Shown here: piece after piece, positions 15,445 through 24,672 of the stretch | Layout of the letters: every line of letters starts with the position of its first letter | Position numbering within the stretch: the stretch's first letter is position 1 | From: Schaalia dentiphila ATCC 17982 | Lineage (GTDB): Bacteria > Actinomycetota > Actinomycetes > Actinomycetales > Actinomycetaceae | Assembly: GCF_000154225.1 (NCBI RefSeq) | Contig: NZ_DS264586.1 | Coordinates: 1,022,527-1,086,526 of the forward strand | DNA length: 64,000 nucleotides | Reading direction: 5' to 3' | Translations under genes and position numbers: made by a program | Notes under the pieces: model-generated | Databases searched by the model: none | What the model was told of the DNA's origin: nothing | The model's input: only the letters and a program-made list of their open reading frames with translations

Positions 15445-17107
15445 TCAGCCACTCGTCGTGCGTTGAGATAACCAGGGTTCCCGTCCACCGCCGCAGGGCC
15501 TCCTCGAGGGACTCCAGGGCGTTCAGGTCCAGGTAGTTCGTGGGCTCGTCGATCACGAGGATCTGAGCGTCGGCCCGCGCCGCGAACGCTAGCTGTGCCC
15601 TGCGTTGGTTTCCCGCGGAGAGCTCACCGAGCGGCCGGTTCCACGCCGCCGGGGGAACGAATCCCTTCCCGGCTTCCCCGATGCCCAGGTGCCACGCGTC
15701 CTCGGGGATTAGGGGGTCGCCGGGCCGCGGGAGCACCTGGGGCACGAGGACGACCCCGGGGGTGGCGTCGATGCTTCCGTGCGCCCCGCTGGGGGCCCCG
15801 CGTGCGATCCACTCCAGCAGGGTGGTCTTGCCCGACCCGTTGGGCCCCGCGACGAGGAGGTGCTCGCCGTAGCACGCCTCGAAGGAGGTCGGCGCGAGGC
15901 GTCCCTCCACCGACGCGCCGCGGACGGCCAGGGCGATACCCATTGCGTGTGGGTGTGGTGGCGTCCCGCCCGTGGTGGTCCCGCTGGCGTGGGGGAAGGA
16001 GAACGCCGACTCGTCGTAGCGGGGCTTGGGGACTTCGCGTGCCGCGAGAACCGACAGCCTCCTGGAGTCGTCGTTGATGCGCCGCGTCGAGGTGGCCTGG
16101 GCGCGGTCGGCGTAGTACTTCTGCGCCATCCTCGTCTCGGTGCGGGGCTTGAAGCGCGCATGCCCCACCACCGCCGAATCCCGCTTGTGGGCAGCGAGTC
16201 GACGTTTCATTGCCTGCTGCTCCGCGTAGATGGCGACGTGCCGCGAGCGCGTGGCTGCCTTGTCGCGCAGGTAATCCGAGTAGGATCCGCCCACCCTGTA
16301 CGCCCCGAAGCACGCGGGCTCTCCCTCGGCGACCGCCAGCGCCCGCCACGGCGTCGGATCCAGGTCGAGCAGTGCCGTTGCCGTGCGCTCAATGAAGGCC
16401 CGGTCGTGGCTTGTCATGAGCACCGGCCCCTGCCAGTCATCGATCGCACGCGTTAGGTACTCTCGCCCATCGGCGTCCAGGTGGTTCGTCGGCTCGTCCA
16501 GGATGAGGGCGTTCGGGCGCTCAACGAGGACGAGGGCTAGGCGCAGGCGTGCGCGCTGCCCAGGGGAGAGGGACGCGAGGGCACGGGAGCGGTCGACGCC
16601 GCCCAGGCCGAGGGCCTCCAGGGTCTGCTCGAGGCGCGTATCGATGGTCCACGCGTCCCGCGCGGTCATCGCCGCCAGGACGCGGTCGTACTCCGCCTCG
16701 TCGCGCGGGGAGGCGCCCCGGGCGAGGCGCTCGGTGAGGGCGTCGAAGCGCGCCGCCAGTCCACGGGTGTCCGACGTGGCGGCATCGATGAGCTGTGCGA
16801 CGGTGCGGGACTCCCTGTCCCCCGCGAGCGGAGGGCGGGACGCCAGAGGGACTCCCGGTGCTGACCGCGTGGCCGCGGGCCGAAGAATTGGGGGAACTAG
16901 CTGGGTCGCGGAGAGTGTTGGGCCGGCGATTGTTCCGGAGTCCGGCTGGAGTCGGCCCGCTGCGAGGGCCAGCAGCGTTGACTTGCCGATCCCGTTCGGG
17001 CCGACGACGACGAGGCGGTCGGTGGGCCCACACGTGAAGGAGACGTTGCCGAGAACGGGCGTAGCGCCATAGGAAAAGAAGACGCGGGAAAAGACAATCG
17101 TAGACAT
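15398..17107 (-). CDS. ABC-F family ATP-binding protein
   Basis: A 569-residue soluble protein with two ABC domains and no membrane segments, the ABC-F layout (ribosome-associated translation or antibiotic-protection factors). The first domain has Walker A GPNGIGKST (about 37-45), signature LSPGQRARLRLA and Walker B ALILDEPTNHLD. The second has GPNGSGKTT, a divergent signature LSAGNQRRAQLA and ILVIDEPTNYLD. The linker between them is arginine/lysine-rich (KRRLAAHKRDSAVVGHARFK), as in the P-site tRNA interaction motif region. Residues 65-100 carry an insertion rich in Pro and Ala. Whether it is a resistance factor or a housekeeping one cannot be told. No attenuator-like leader is evident upstream of the ATG. 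Confidence 0.92.
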   Translation of the reverse strand: MSTIVFSRVFFSYGATPVLGNVSFTCGPTDRLVVVGPNGIGKSTLLALAAGRLQPDSGTIAGPTLSATQLVPPILRPAATRSAPGVPLASRPPLAGDRESRTVAQLIDAATSDTRGLAARFDALTERLARGASPRDEAEYDRVLAAMTARDAWTIDTRLEQTLEALGLGGVDRSRALASLSPGQRARLRLALVLVERPNALILDEPTNHLDADGREYLTRAIDDWQGPVLMTSHDRAFIERTATALLDLDPTPWRALAVAEGEPACFGAYRVGGSYSDYLRDKAATRSRHVAIYAEQQAMKRRLAAHKRDSAVVGHARFKPRTETRMAQKYYADRAQATSTRRINDDSRRLSVLAAREVPKPRYDESAFSFPHASGTTTGGTPPHPHAMGIALAVRGASVEGRLAPTSFEACYGEHLLVAGPNGSGKTTLLEWIARGAPSGAHGSIDATPGVVLVPQVLPRPGDPLIPEDAWHLGIGEAGKGFVPPAAWNRPLGELSAGNQRRAQLAFAARADAQILVIDEPTNYLDLNALESLEEALRRWTGTLVISTHDEWLITRWWGRLHRLDERR

Positions 17108-17503
17108 AACACACCTGGGGGAGGAGGGACGAGGGGCGCTATGTCAGGAGTCCATGGGCCCATTGTACCGGGAACGGCTCATTCGTGGGGCGGAGTCCGT
17201 CGGGAGGCCGCGAAGCCGCCGTCTCCCGGGGAGTCGTCATGGGTGTTTGCACTGGGAAGGGCGGGGAGGAGGCTCAAGCCTCCTCCCCGCCCCGTGAACA
17301 TCAGTGAACTACTTCCACATGACTCCTTCGTCTGGTTGGGCGAGTGCTCCCGCGTTATCACCGCGCTGTTGGTGGCGTTACCTGGCTCCTTCGGTGGTCT
17401 GTGCGGGATTCCCGCCTCCCTCTTGTCTGACAACAGTTACTGTAGGATGCCAACCTTGGGGAATGGGCGAAGGAAGCCTGGAGAATCCTGGGATTTCGAG
17501 CCT
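17108..17503. other. Gene-free interval with one perfect hairpin
   Basis: Between the ABC-F start and the DsrE stop nothing coding is convincing. At 17259-17273 GGGCGGGGAGGAGGC pairs perfectly with GCCTCCTCCCCGCCC (17278-17292) around TCAA. It lies about 210 bases after the minus-strand yjdF-dsrE unit and may end it, but no T tract follows on either strand. Confidence 0.5.
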
Positions 17504-17836
17504 TCACGGCTTGATGTATGTGGCCCCGTCCTTCGTCCACTCGCGGATCGCGGGGATGGCGGCGGGCACTTGCCCCAGCCACTCGGGCAGCGTGCCTTCG
17601 ACGAACTCGTGGTTGGCCAGCGACCTGGCGCAGGCGAAGAAGTCCACGCCAGCGCGGGCCGCCGCCTCCATCTGCGCAGTCCAGTCGTTCGCGCCCTGGA
17701 GCGCGTAGACTCCAGTGCCGTTCACGATGACGACGATCCCGTGAGCCAGGCCGAGTTGCGTGAGGTTGCCGAGGTTCGACAGCGCCGCGGGCCAGCGGGC
17801 GACGTCAGAAACGTGAAGAATGTAGTCGTAGCTCAT
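17504..17836 (-). CDS. DsrE/DsrF-like small protein
   Basis: A 110-residue cytosolic protein. It starts MSYDYILHVSDVARWPAALS, has the strand-loop GIVVIVNGTGVYAL, and the cysteine-containing segment AGVDFFACARSLANHEF, with a terminal AIPAIREW helix. This is the compact DsrE/F-like fold, in which the conserved cysteine can carry sulfur; here a single cysteine is present. ATG at 17836 is the start of homology; the upstream frame belongs to yjdF. It lies 85 bases after yjdF copy 2 on the same strand and is probably cotranscribed. Copy 1 of yjdF lacks this partner. Its biochemical role is unknown. Confidence 0.85.
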   Translation of the reverse strand: MSYDYILHVSDVARWPAALSNLGNLTQLGLAHGIVVIVNGTGVYALQGANDWTAQMEAAARAGVDFFACARSLANHEFVEGTLPEWLGQVPAAIPAIREWTKDGATYIKP

Positions 17837-17921
17837 AGTGCTGTCTTCCGTGGGAATGACTGGCGCGAGTGGAGTCCCGTCGGGGTACGGGGGAAGGCTA
17901 CCACGCGGCGATGGACGGCCG

Positions 17922-18347
17922 CTAGTGACCCCGGTGTCGTGCTTTTGCCTTCTCACGTTCGAGTCGGTACTTGGCATCTGTCGCCTCCCGTTTCTTCTGC
18001 TTGGCGTCCGCGGCTCGGCGCTGCGCCGAGCGCTCGCGGTCTGCGTGGATCGCCGCTTGCGAAGCGGTTGATGGGCGCCCCCGGTGGGCGAGGCGGGACG
18101 CTTCGCGCTGCGCGCGCTTGGGATTGGGGCGCTTGGTGCGGCGCTCGGCGTCGGCAGAAACAACGGCTGCCTCATCGAGCCGGCGTGTGAGCGCGTTGGC
18201 GTGGGCGAGGAAAAACTCATACAGTTCCGCGTCCGAGGGCTGTGTGCCAAACACGATCCGAATCGCCCGGACGCGGCCCGCCTCGTGGCGCTCGATGACG
18301 ACCACCCAAAAGCGGCCGTCGAAATACAGTGTGGACTCCGTCTTCAT
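17922..18347 (-). CDS. YjdF family protein (DUF2992), copy 2
   Basis: A 141-residue paralogue of the protein at 14582-15007, with the same core ([40 protein letters not shown]) and the same lysine/arginine-rich C-terminal helix. Two adjacent ATG codons (18350 and 18347) are possible starts. It precedes the DsrE-like gene and follows the DUF1266 gene on the same strand. This locus is probably the parent of the duplication, because it keeps the intact DUF1266 neighbour. Expression is presumably controlled by the conserved leader. Confidence 0.88.
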   Translation of the reverse strand: MKTESTLYFDGRFWVVVIERHEAGRVRAIRIVFGTQPSDAELYEFFLAHANALTRRLDEAAVVSADAERRTKRPNPKRAQREASRLAHRGRPSTASQAAIHADRERSAQRRAADAKQKKREATDAKYRLEREKAKARHRGH

Positions 18348-18468
18348 CATGTGTCTCCAGGTGCACCAAAGTGGACCTGATGACGCCGGATTCTGCGTTG
18401 GGCAGCGACGGATGTGGGGCATCGTCCAGACTTCCTACTGGACCGTGCGATTCGCGTACCAGGACTGA
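18348..18468 (-). ncRNA. Conserved yjdF leader, candidate riboswitch, copy 2
   Basis: Sits between TACAAT (18480-18475, minus strand) and the ATG of yjdF copy 2, with the same length as in copy 1 (121 bases). The CCAG/CUGG, GAUG/CAUC and CUGC/GCAG hairpins are retained. The segment AGACTTCCTACTGGA (plus strand) is identical in both. Confidence 0.6.
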
Positions 18469-18546
18469 CGCTTCATTGTACGTCTGGTTTCCCCAGATCT
18501 GGCACTTCGTGGCCGCAGGAGAATACGGACGAGGGGTGAGCGTGCG

Positions 18547-19608
18547 TTAGTTGACGATCGCCTTGCCGCCGATGGACATGGGGGCGCGGGTGCGGGCCTG
18601 TGCATCGAGGTCCTTCTCCCACGCGGAGGCGTCCTCCCAGTTGCTGGAGGACAGCAGGTGCAGAGCGCCCATCTCGCGTAGCGCGTCGAGGAGGATGAAG
18701 TGCGGGGCGGGGTAGGGGGCGTTCCACGGGATCGCGGTCCACAGGCCGTTCTTGCCGACGAGGAACTCGCCGCGATTGCGGTCGTGTAGATCGTTGTTCG
18801 CGGTCTGCGCGTCGCCCTCAGCGGCCCACAGCCAGCGGGTGATGCGGAAAGCCTCCCACGTCTCCTCCCACGAGGAGTAGGAGAACTGCAGAGCCCGGTT
18901 GATGATCGCGAGAGTGTCCCAGGCCTCGTCCTCGCTCAGCCATCCGAGGCCGGCGCCCGCGCGCGTCAGATTCGCGGCACGAATGAGGTCCCACGCGGCG
19001 AAATCCAGGGACTGGATGCCGCGGTCATTGTCCAGGAAACGACGGATGCGCCAGCGGCGCTCCCAGTCCTCCATTGACGAGTCGGCGGTTTTACTCAGGC
19101 GGGCGATCTCGGTGTCCGCCCAGCTGGGCCTCGCGCAGCGCTCGCGCAGGGCAGCGAAATCCTCGCGGTGTCCGGCGCGCAGCAGCGAATAAATCTGGCG
19201 GATCAGGCTCTCGCGGTTGGTGATACCCCAGTCGCGGTCGAGCATGCCCTTCATTCCGGCGGGATCCGACAGCTTCAGCTGGTTAACGACCTCGTCGTTG
19301 CACAGCGAGTACACCATGGCCGGGGCCAGCAGGCGAGCCTGCGGATCGGTGGCCATGTCCTCGCGCTTGCCACGCAGCTTCGGGGTGTGGTGCTCGTTGA
19401 GCTTGTTCCACTCGCCTTCCTTGCCTGCCTTGCGCACGTCGCGCGGCGCGGGGACGGCGCCCTTTGAGCGGGCAGCAGCCTGCTTGAACTTCTGCGCCGC
19501 GAGGACAACGATGACGCAGCCGATCGCGAACCAGATCGGGAACGGAATGTCGGAGAGGAAATTCTGGAGCACAGACTGATTGTGCCCGATGGAAAGCAGA
19601 TCACACAA
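18547..19608 (-). CDS. DUF1266 domain membrane-anchored protein
   Basis: A 353-residue protein with one N-terminal membrane helix (residues about 23-40, PIWFAIGCVIVVLAAQKF), a basic linker, and a long helical C-terminal domain rich in Trp and Asp. The pairs DWGITNRESLIRQI, SLDFAAWDLIRAANLTRAG and SWEETWEAFRITRW are typical of DUF1266, a family of unknown function often found near polymorphic or surface proteins. The frame opens with TTG at 19608; GTG at 19572 is an alternative and neither has a clear ribosome site. The last 45 bases are duplicated at 15170-15213. Confidence 0.82.
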   Translation of the reverse strand: MCDLLSIGHNQSVLQNFLSDIPFPIWFAIGCVIVVLAAQKFKQAAARSKGAVPAPRDVRKAGKEGEWNKLNEHHTPKLRGKREDMATDPQARLLAPAMVYSLCNDEVVNQLKLSDPAGMKGMLDRDWGITNRESLIRQIYSLLRAGHREDFAALRERCARPSWADTEIARLSKTADSSMEDWERRWRIRRFLDNDRGIQSLDFAAWDLIRAANLTRAGAGLGWLSEDEAWDTLAIINRALQFSYSSWEETWEAFRITRWLWAAEGDAQTANNDLHDRNRGEFLVGKNGLWTAIPWNAPYPAPHFILLDALREMGALHLLSSSNWEDASAWEKDLDAQARTRAPMSIGGKAIVN

Positions 19609-19889
19609 TTCAGGGGCGCTCGTGCGTGAGACAGGGGACGAGGCTGGGGCTTCCCCCTATTTAATAGGTATCGTCGCGTGCGCCCCCCGATGCGTCGCCC
19701 GGGCGCGCCCGCGCGCGAGAATCCGCCACGGCCTCGTGAATGTCAAACCCGAGCGGCGTGAGACGCGCGGAAGCGCTCCCGGTACCCAGATGTGGGTGGG
19801 ACGCGGTAAGGTCCATCCCAGATGCCTCGCTGGGTGAACCGCGAGCGAGGGTGCTACAAATACTGGGGAAGCGACGGAAGGGACCGGCA

Positions 19890-22634
19890 ATGTCAGCGAC
19901 GAAGCTCGTGATCGTGGAGTCTCCTGCGAAGGCAGCCACCATCGAGGGATACCTGGGTCCCGACTACCACGTGACCGCCTCCATCGGCCACATCCGCGAC
20001 CTCCCGCAGCCCTCCGAGCTGCCCAAGGACATGAAGAAGGGGCCCTTCGGCCGCTTCGCCGTCAACGTGGATGACGGTTTCGCGCCGTACTACGTGGTGA
20101 ACCCGGACAAGAAGAAAAAGGTCACCGAACTCAAGAAGCTCCTCAAGGAGTGCGACGAACTTTATCTGGCAACTGATGAGGACCGCGAGGGCGAGGCCAT
20201 CGCGTGGCACCTCCTGCAGGTCTTGAAGCCGAAGGTTCCCGTGCGCCGCATGGTGTTCCACGAAATCACGAAGGAAGCGATCCAGCGCGCGCTGGAGAAC
20301 ACGCGCGACCTGGATACGGCCCTCGTGGACGCGCAGGAGACCCGCCGTATCCTTGACCGCCTCTATGGCTACGAGGTCTCGCCCCTCCTGTGGCGCAAGA
20401 TCCGCCCGTCCCTGTCCGCCGGCCGCGTGCAGTCGGTGGCCACGCGCCTCGTGGTCGCCAGGGAACGTGAGCGCATGGCGCACGTGAGCGCCCAGTACTG
20501 GTCGATCGACACGGCGTTCACGTCGGCAGGCCAGGCCTTCGGCGCGCGCGTCTCCTCCGTGGATGGCCATTCGATCGCGACCGGTTCCGACTTCAGTGAG
20601 AAGGGCGAGCTGAGCGCGAAGGCGCTCAAGGCCGGCGTCCTCCACCTGGACGAGGCCACGGCCCGCGCGTACGCGCAGGCGCTGTCCGACGCCCCGGCCT
20701 CGGTCATCGACTCGGTGACCCGCAAGCCCTACCGTCGCCGCCCGGCCGCCCCCTTCACGACGTCGACCCTCCAGCAGGAGGCCTCGCGCAAGCTGCACTG
20801 GAACGCGTCCTCGACGATGCGCACCGCCCAGTCCCTGTACGAGTCCGGTTACATCACCTACATGCGTACCGACTCCACGGCGCTGTCCAGCCAGGCGATC
20901 CACGCCGCCCGCGAGCAGGCCACCCAGCTATATGGGGCCGAGGCCGTGGCCGAGTCTCCGCGCCTGTACGGCACCACCTCGAAGGGTGCACAGGAGGCGC
21001 ACGAGGCGATCCGTCCCGCCGGCGATCATTTCCGCACGCCGGGCGAGGTGGCCGGTTCCCTGTCGAAGCAGCAGCTGGCCCTGTACGACCTGATTTGGAA
21101 GCGCACGGTTGCCTCGCAGATGGCTGACGCCCTCGGCTACACGGCGACGATCCGCGTGCTCACCGGCATCGAGGTTGACGGTAAGCGCCACGACGTGCTG
21201 TCCTCGGCCTCGGGCACGGTCATCACCTCCCCGGGCTTCCGCCTGGCCTACCAGGAGGGCCGTGACCAGGGGCGTTACGACGCGGAAAAGAACGACGCGG
21301 AGAAGACCCTGCCGGACGTCGCCGAGGGTGATCCCGCGACGCTGACCGAGGCCACCCCCGACGGCCACGAGACCCAGCCCCCGGGCCGCTACACGGAGGC
21401 CACGCTGGTCAAGACCATGGAGGAGCTCGGCATCGGCCGTCCCTCCACCTACGCGGCTACCATCCAGACGATCGGTGACCGCGGATACGTGACGCACCGC
21501 GGCCAGTACCTGGTGCCCACGTGGCTGGCGTTCTCCGTAACGCGCCTGCTCGAGGAGAACCTGGCGAACCTGGTCGACTACGACTTCACGGCCTCGATGG
21601 AGGGCGACCTGGACCGTATCGCCGCGGGCGAGGAGAACGGCACAGAGTTCCTGACCAGCTTCTTCTTCGGCCCCGACGGCACGGGCGAGAACGGCGGTCT
21701 GCGCCACGACGTCGCCTCCCTGGGTGACGACATCGACGCGCGCGCCGTCAACTCGATCGACCTGGGCCGCGGCGTGACACTGCGCGTGGGACGCTACGGC
21801 CCCTACATGGAAAAGGCCGACGGGACGCGCGCGAACGTGCCGCCGGAGGTCGCTCCCGACGAACTGACGGATGAGCTGGTGGACCAGCTCTTCTCCCGCG
21901 CCGCCGACGACGGCCGCGAGCTGGGCGTTGACCCCGCGACCGGTCACACGATCATCGTCAAGGACGGCCGCTACGGCCCCTACGTCACCGAGGTCCTGCC
22001 CGAGGCAGCCGAGGGCGGCGAGGAAGGCGCGAAGAAGACGAAGAAGGCGGCCGCCAAGCCTCGCACCGCCTCGCTGTTCAAGACCATGGACATCGCCACC
22101 GTCACCCTTGAGGATGCCCTGGCGCTGCTGTCCCTGCCGCGCGAGGTGGGCACGGACCCGGCCTCGGGCGAGGTCATCACCGCGCAGAATGGCCGCTACG
22201 GCCCCTACCTGAAGAAGGGCACGGACTCGCGCACACTGGCCTCCGAGGACCAGCTGCTGACCATCACCCTGGACGAGGCCCTGGCCATCTACGCCCAGCC
22301 CAAGACCCGCGGCCGCGGCACAGCCCGCCCGCCGCTGCGCGAGTTCGGCGAGGATCCGATCTCGGGCAAGAAGGTCACCGTCAAGGATGGCCGCTTCGGC
22401 CCCTACGTGACGGACGGCGAGACCAACGTGACGGTGCCGCGCGCCGAGACGGTGGAGGATCTGACGGCCGAGCGCGCCTACGAGCTCCTCGCCGATAAGC
22501 GCGCCAAGGGCCCCGCCCCCAAGCGCACGCGCAAGACGGCCGCGAAGAAGACGACGACCAAGAAGACCACCGCGAAGAAGACCACCGCGAAGAAGACGGC
22601 CACCAAGAAGGCCGCGACGAAGAAGGACAGCTGA
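19890..22634 (+). CDS. topA: DNA topoisomerase I
   Basis: A 914-residue type IA topoisomerase that relaxes negative supercoils. The Toprim domain starts at once (KLVIVESPAKAATIEGYLG) and carries the metal-binding ATDEDREGEAIAWH near residue 93. The catalytic tyrosine is Tyr324 in YITYMRTDST. After the core come four C-terminal repeat domains with GRYGPYVTE-like motifs, and a terminal lysine/alanine/threonine tail (about 885-914) of the actinobacterial type that adds DNA affinity. ATG at 19890 follows GGAAGGGA. It is the first gene of topA-tmk-holB: its stop overlaps the tmk start by one base. Confidence 0.97.
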   Translation: MSATKLVIVESPAKAATIEGYLGPDYHVTASIGHIRDLPQPSELPKDMKKGPFGRFAVNVDDGFAPYYVVNPDKKKKVTELKKLLKECDELYLATDEDREGEAIAWHLLQVLKPKVPVRRMVFHEITKEAIQRALENTRDLDTALVDAQETRRILDRLYGYEVSPLLWRKIRPSLSAGRVQSVATRLVVARERERMAHVSAQYWSIDTAFTSAGQAFGARVSSVDGHSIATGSDFSEKGELSAKALKAGVLHLDEATARAYAQALSDAPASVIDSVTRKPYRRRPAAPFTTSTLQQEASRKLHWNASSTMRTAQSLYESGYITYMRTDSTALSSQAIHAAREQATQLYGAEAVAESPRLYGTTSKGAQEAHEAIRPAGDHFRTPGEVAGSLSKQQLALYDLIWKRTVASQMADALGYTATIRVLTGIEVDGKRHDVLSSASGTVITSPGFRLAYQEGRDQGRYDAEKNDAEKTLPDVAEGDPATLTEATPDGHETQPPGRYTEATLVKTMEELGIGRPSTYAATIQTIGDRGYVTHRGQYLVPTWLAFSVTRLLEENLANLVDYDFTASMEGDLDRIAAGEENGTEFLTSFFFGPDGTGENGGLRHDVASLGDDIDARAVNSIDLGRGVTLRVGRYGPYMEKADGTRANVPPEVAPDELTDELVDQLFSRAADDGRELGVDPATGHTIIVKDGRYGPYVTEVLPEAAEGGEEGAKKTKKAAAKPRTASLFKTMDIATVTLEDALALLSLPREVGTDPASGEVITAQNGRYGPYLKKGTDSRTLASEDQLLTITLDEALAIYAQPKTRGRGTARPPLREFGEDPISGKKVTVKDGRFGPYVTDGETNVTVPRAETVEDLTAERAYELLADKRAKGPAPKRTRKTAAKKTTTKKTTAKKTTAKKTATKKAATKKDS

Positions 22635-23446
22635 TGGCAGCGCGAGGAGTGTTCATCACCTTCGAGGGTGGCGACGGCTCGGGGAAGTCCACGCAGATCC
22701 AGTCGGTGCGCGACTGGTTCGAGAGCCGGGGCCGCGAGGTCATCGTCACCCGCGAGCCGGGCGGCACCGAGCTGGGCACAGAGATCCGACGCCTCGTGCA
22801 AAACGGTCCCGAGGACGTGGACGCGCGCACGGAGGCCCTCCTGTACGCCGCCGACCGCGCCTACCACGTCGCCACGGTTATTGCCCCCGCCCTCGAGCGC
22901 GGTGCGGTCGTGCTGGCGGACCGCTACATCGACTCCTCCCTGGCCTATCAGGGCGCGGCCCGCTCCCTCGGCGTTGACGAGATCGGGTCTCTGTCCGCCT
23001 GGGCGACCCGCGGCCTCTACCCGTCCCTGACCTTCCTCCTGGACCTGCCCCCGGAGGTCGGCGCGCGCCGCCGCACCGACGCCCCGGACCGCATGGAGCG
23101 CGAGTCCATGGACTTTCACGAGCGCGTGCGCCACGAGTACCTGCGCCTTGCGGACGCCGAGCCCGACCGCATCGTCGTCATCGACGCGGTGGGCACGGTC
23201 GACGAGGTGTTCTCCGAGATTCGCGGCGTCCTCGTCGAACGCTTTGAGGGGGGTTCCGTCACGATCGACGAGGCCGACGATGCCCCCCTGTCCGCGCAGG
23301 AGGCCCCGGCCTCTTCAGAGCTTCCCGCATCCGCCGAGGCCGCAGACAAGCCGCGCGAAAAGAGCACGGACAAGGGCAGCGCCCGCAAGCCCGCCACCAT
23401 GGTGGGAGCCCTGGGCGAATCCCAGGGCGCGCTCTGGGATGAATGA
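22634..23446 (+). CDS. tmk: Thymidylate kinase
   Basis: A 270-residue kinase that phosphorylates dTMP to dTDP. The P-loop GGDGSGKST is at residues 12-20, TREPGGTELGTEIR provides the DR/E-type substrate segment, and the motif DRYIDSSLAYQGAAR follows. The LID region RRRTDAPDRMERESMDF is arginine-rich. The catalytic domain ends near residue 205; a tail of about 60 residues rich in Ala, Ser, Pro and Glu is extra compared with the usual 210-residue enzyme. Start overlaps topA (TGATG) and the stop overlaps holB (ATGATGA), so the three genes are translationally coupled. Confidence 0.96.
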   Translation: MAARGVFITFEGGDGSGKSTQIQSVRDWFESRGREVIVTREPGGTELGTEIRRLVQNGPEDVDARTEALLYAADRAYHVATVIAPALERGAVVLADRYIDSSLAYQGAARSLGVDEIGSLSAWATRGLYPSLTFLLDLPPEVGARRRTDAPDRMERESMDFHERVRHEYLRLADAEPDRIVVIDAVGTVDEVFSEIRGVLVERFEGGSVTIDEADDAPLSAQEAPASSELPASAEAADKPREKSTDKGSARKPATMVGALGESQGALWDE

Positions 23447-24636
23447 TGAGTGTCTGGTCCTCGCTCGTCGGACAGGACGCGGCGGTCGCTAAGCTCGGCG
23501 AGGCCGCGGTGTCCGCCCGCGCTATCGTCGCCTCCCGAGGCGGCGCACGGGCCTCCGACGACGCGCGTTCTATGAGCCACGCCTGGCTCATCACCGGCCC
23601 TCCCGGGTCGGGCCGCTCCGTCGCAGCCCGCGCCTTCGCGGCCGCCCTGCAGTGCACGGGCGAGACCGTGGGGTGTGGTCAGTGCGCGGGATGTCGCACG
23701 ACGATGGGCCGCACGAACGCCGACGTCGTCTTCGCGGCCACCGAGACCTCGATCATTAACGTGGAGACCGCGCGTTCCCTCGTGCTGCAGGCCCAGTCCT
23801 CGCCCTCCCAGGGGCTGTGGCGCGTCATCGTCGTCGAGGACGCGGACCGCCTGGGCGAATCCGGCGCGAACGCCCTGCTCAAGGCCATAGAGGAGCCGCC
23901 CGAGCACACCGTGTGGCTGCTGTGCGCCCCCAGCCCCGAGGACATGATCGCCACGATCCGCTCGCGCTGCCGCCACCTCGGCCTGCGTATCCCCACCGCC
24001 AGTGCGGTCGCAGACCTGCTCGTGCGCGAAGGCGTCGCCACCCCCGATGTCGCCCTGGAGGCCGCGCGTGCCGCCCAGTCGCACATCGGCCTGGCCCGAG
24101 CGCTCGCTCGCGATCCCCAGATGCGCGAACGCCGCCGAGCCATCATCACCGCGCCCGCCTCGGTGCGCAGCGTCGGCGAGGCCGTCATGGCAGCCGACCG
24201 CCTCCTCGAGACCGCGAAAGCCCAAGCCGACGCGCAGGTCAGCGAACGAAATGCCCGCGAAAAGGCCGAACTGATGCGACAGCTGGGCATGGACGAGGGC
24301 GAGAGCGCCACCAAGGCCTCGCGCACGATGATCCGCCAGCTCGAGGAGGACCAAAAGCGCCGCTCCAAGCGTGCCCTCACCGACGCGATTGACCGCGCCC
24401 TCATCGACCTGCTCGCGATCTACCGCGACGTCCTCATGGTCCAGGTGGGCGGGGATGGCGAACTCATCAACACGGATCTGTCCGACCTGGTACACCAGAT
24501 CGCGCTGGACTCCACGCCCCGTCAGACACTCGCGCGAGTCGACCACATCGAGACCGCGCGCAAGCGCCTCGTGTCAAACGGCAACCCCCTGCTGGTCCTG
24601 GAAGACATGGCGATTTCGCTGCGCCCCCAAGCCTGA
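23443..24636 (+). CDS. holB: DNA polymerase III delta-prime subunit
   Basis: A 397-residue clamp-loader ATPase-like subunit. It has the AAA+ start WSSLVGQDAAVAKL, a modified P-loop GPPGSGRS, the zinc-binding cysteine cluster CGQCAGCRTTM, the strand WRVIVVEDADRLGESGANALLKAIEEPP, and sensor-1 IRSRCRHLGLR. It works with the delta and gamma/tau subunits to load the beta clamp. The start is ATG 23443 or 23446, overlapping the tmk stop. The C-terminal domain is helical and longer than in Escherichia coli. tmk-holB adjacency is widespread in bacteria, which supports the assignment. Confidence 0.95.
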   Translation: MMSVWSSLVGQDAAVAKLGEAAVSARAIVASRGGARASDDARSMSHAWLITGPPGSGRSVAARAFAAALQCTGETVGCGQCAGCRTTMGRTNADVVFAATETSIINVETARSLVLQAQSSPSQGLWRVIVVEDADRLGESGANALLKAIEEPPEHTVWLLCAPSPEDMIATIRSRCRHLGLRIPTASAVADLLVREGVATPDVALEAARAAQSHIGLARALARDPQMRERRRAIITAPASVRSVGEAVMAADRLLETAKAQADAQVSERNAREKAELMRQLGMDEGESATKASRTMIRQLEEDQKRRSKRALTDAIDRALIDLLAIYRDVLMVQVGGDGELINTDLSDLVHQIALDSTPRQTLARVDHIETARKRLVSNGNPLLVLEDMAISLRPQA

Positions 24637-24672
24637 AAACTGACCCGGCGTTTCTCCGTTACAATCGGGGCC

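Noticed and set aside
17179..17433. 84-codon minus-strand frame downstream of the DsrE gene
   Set aside because: No ribosome site, crosses a perfect hairpin, and codon use is not protein-like.
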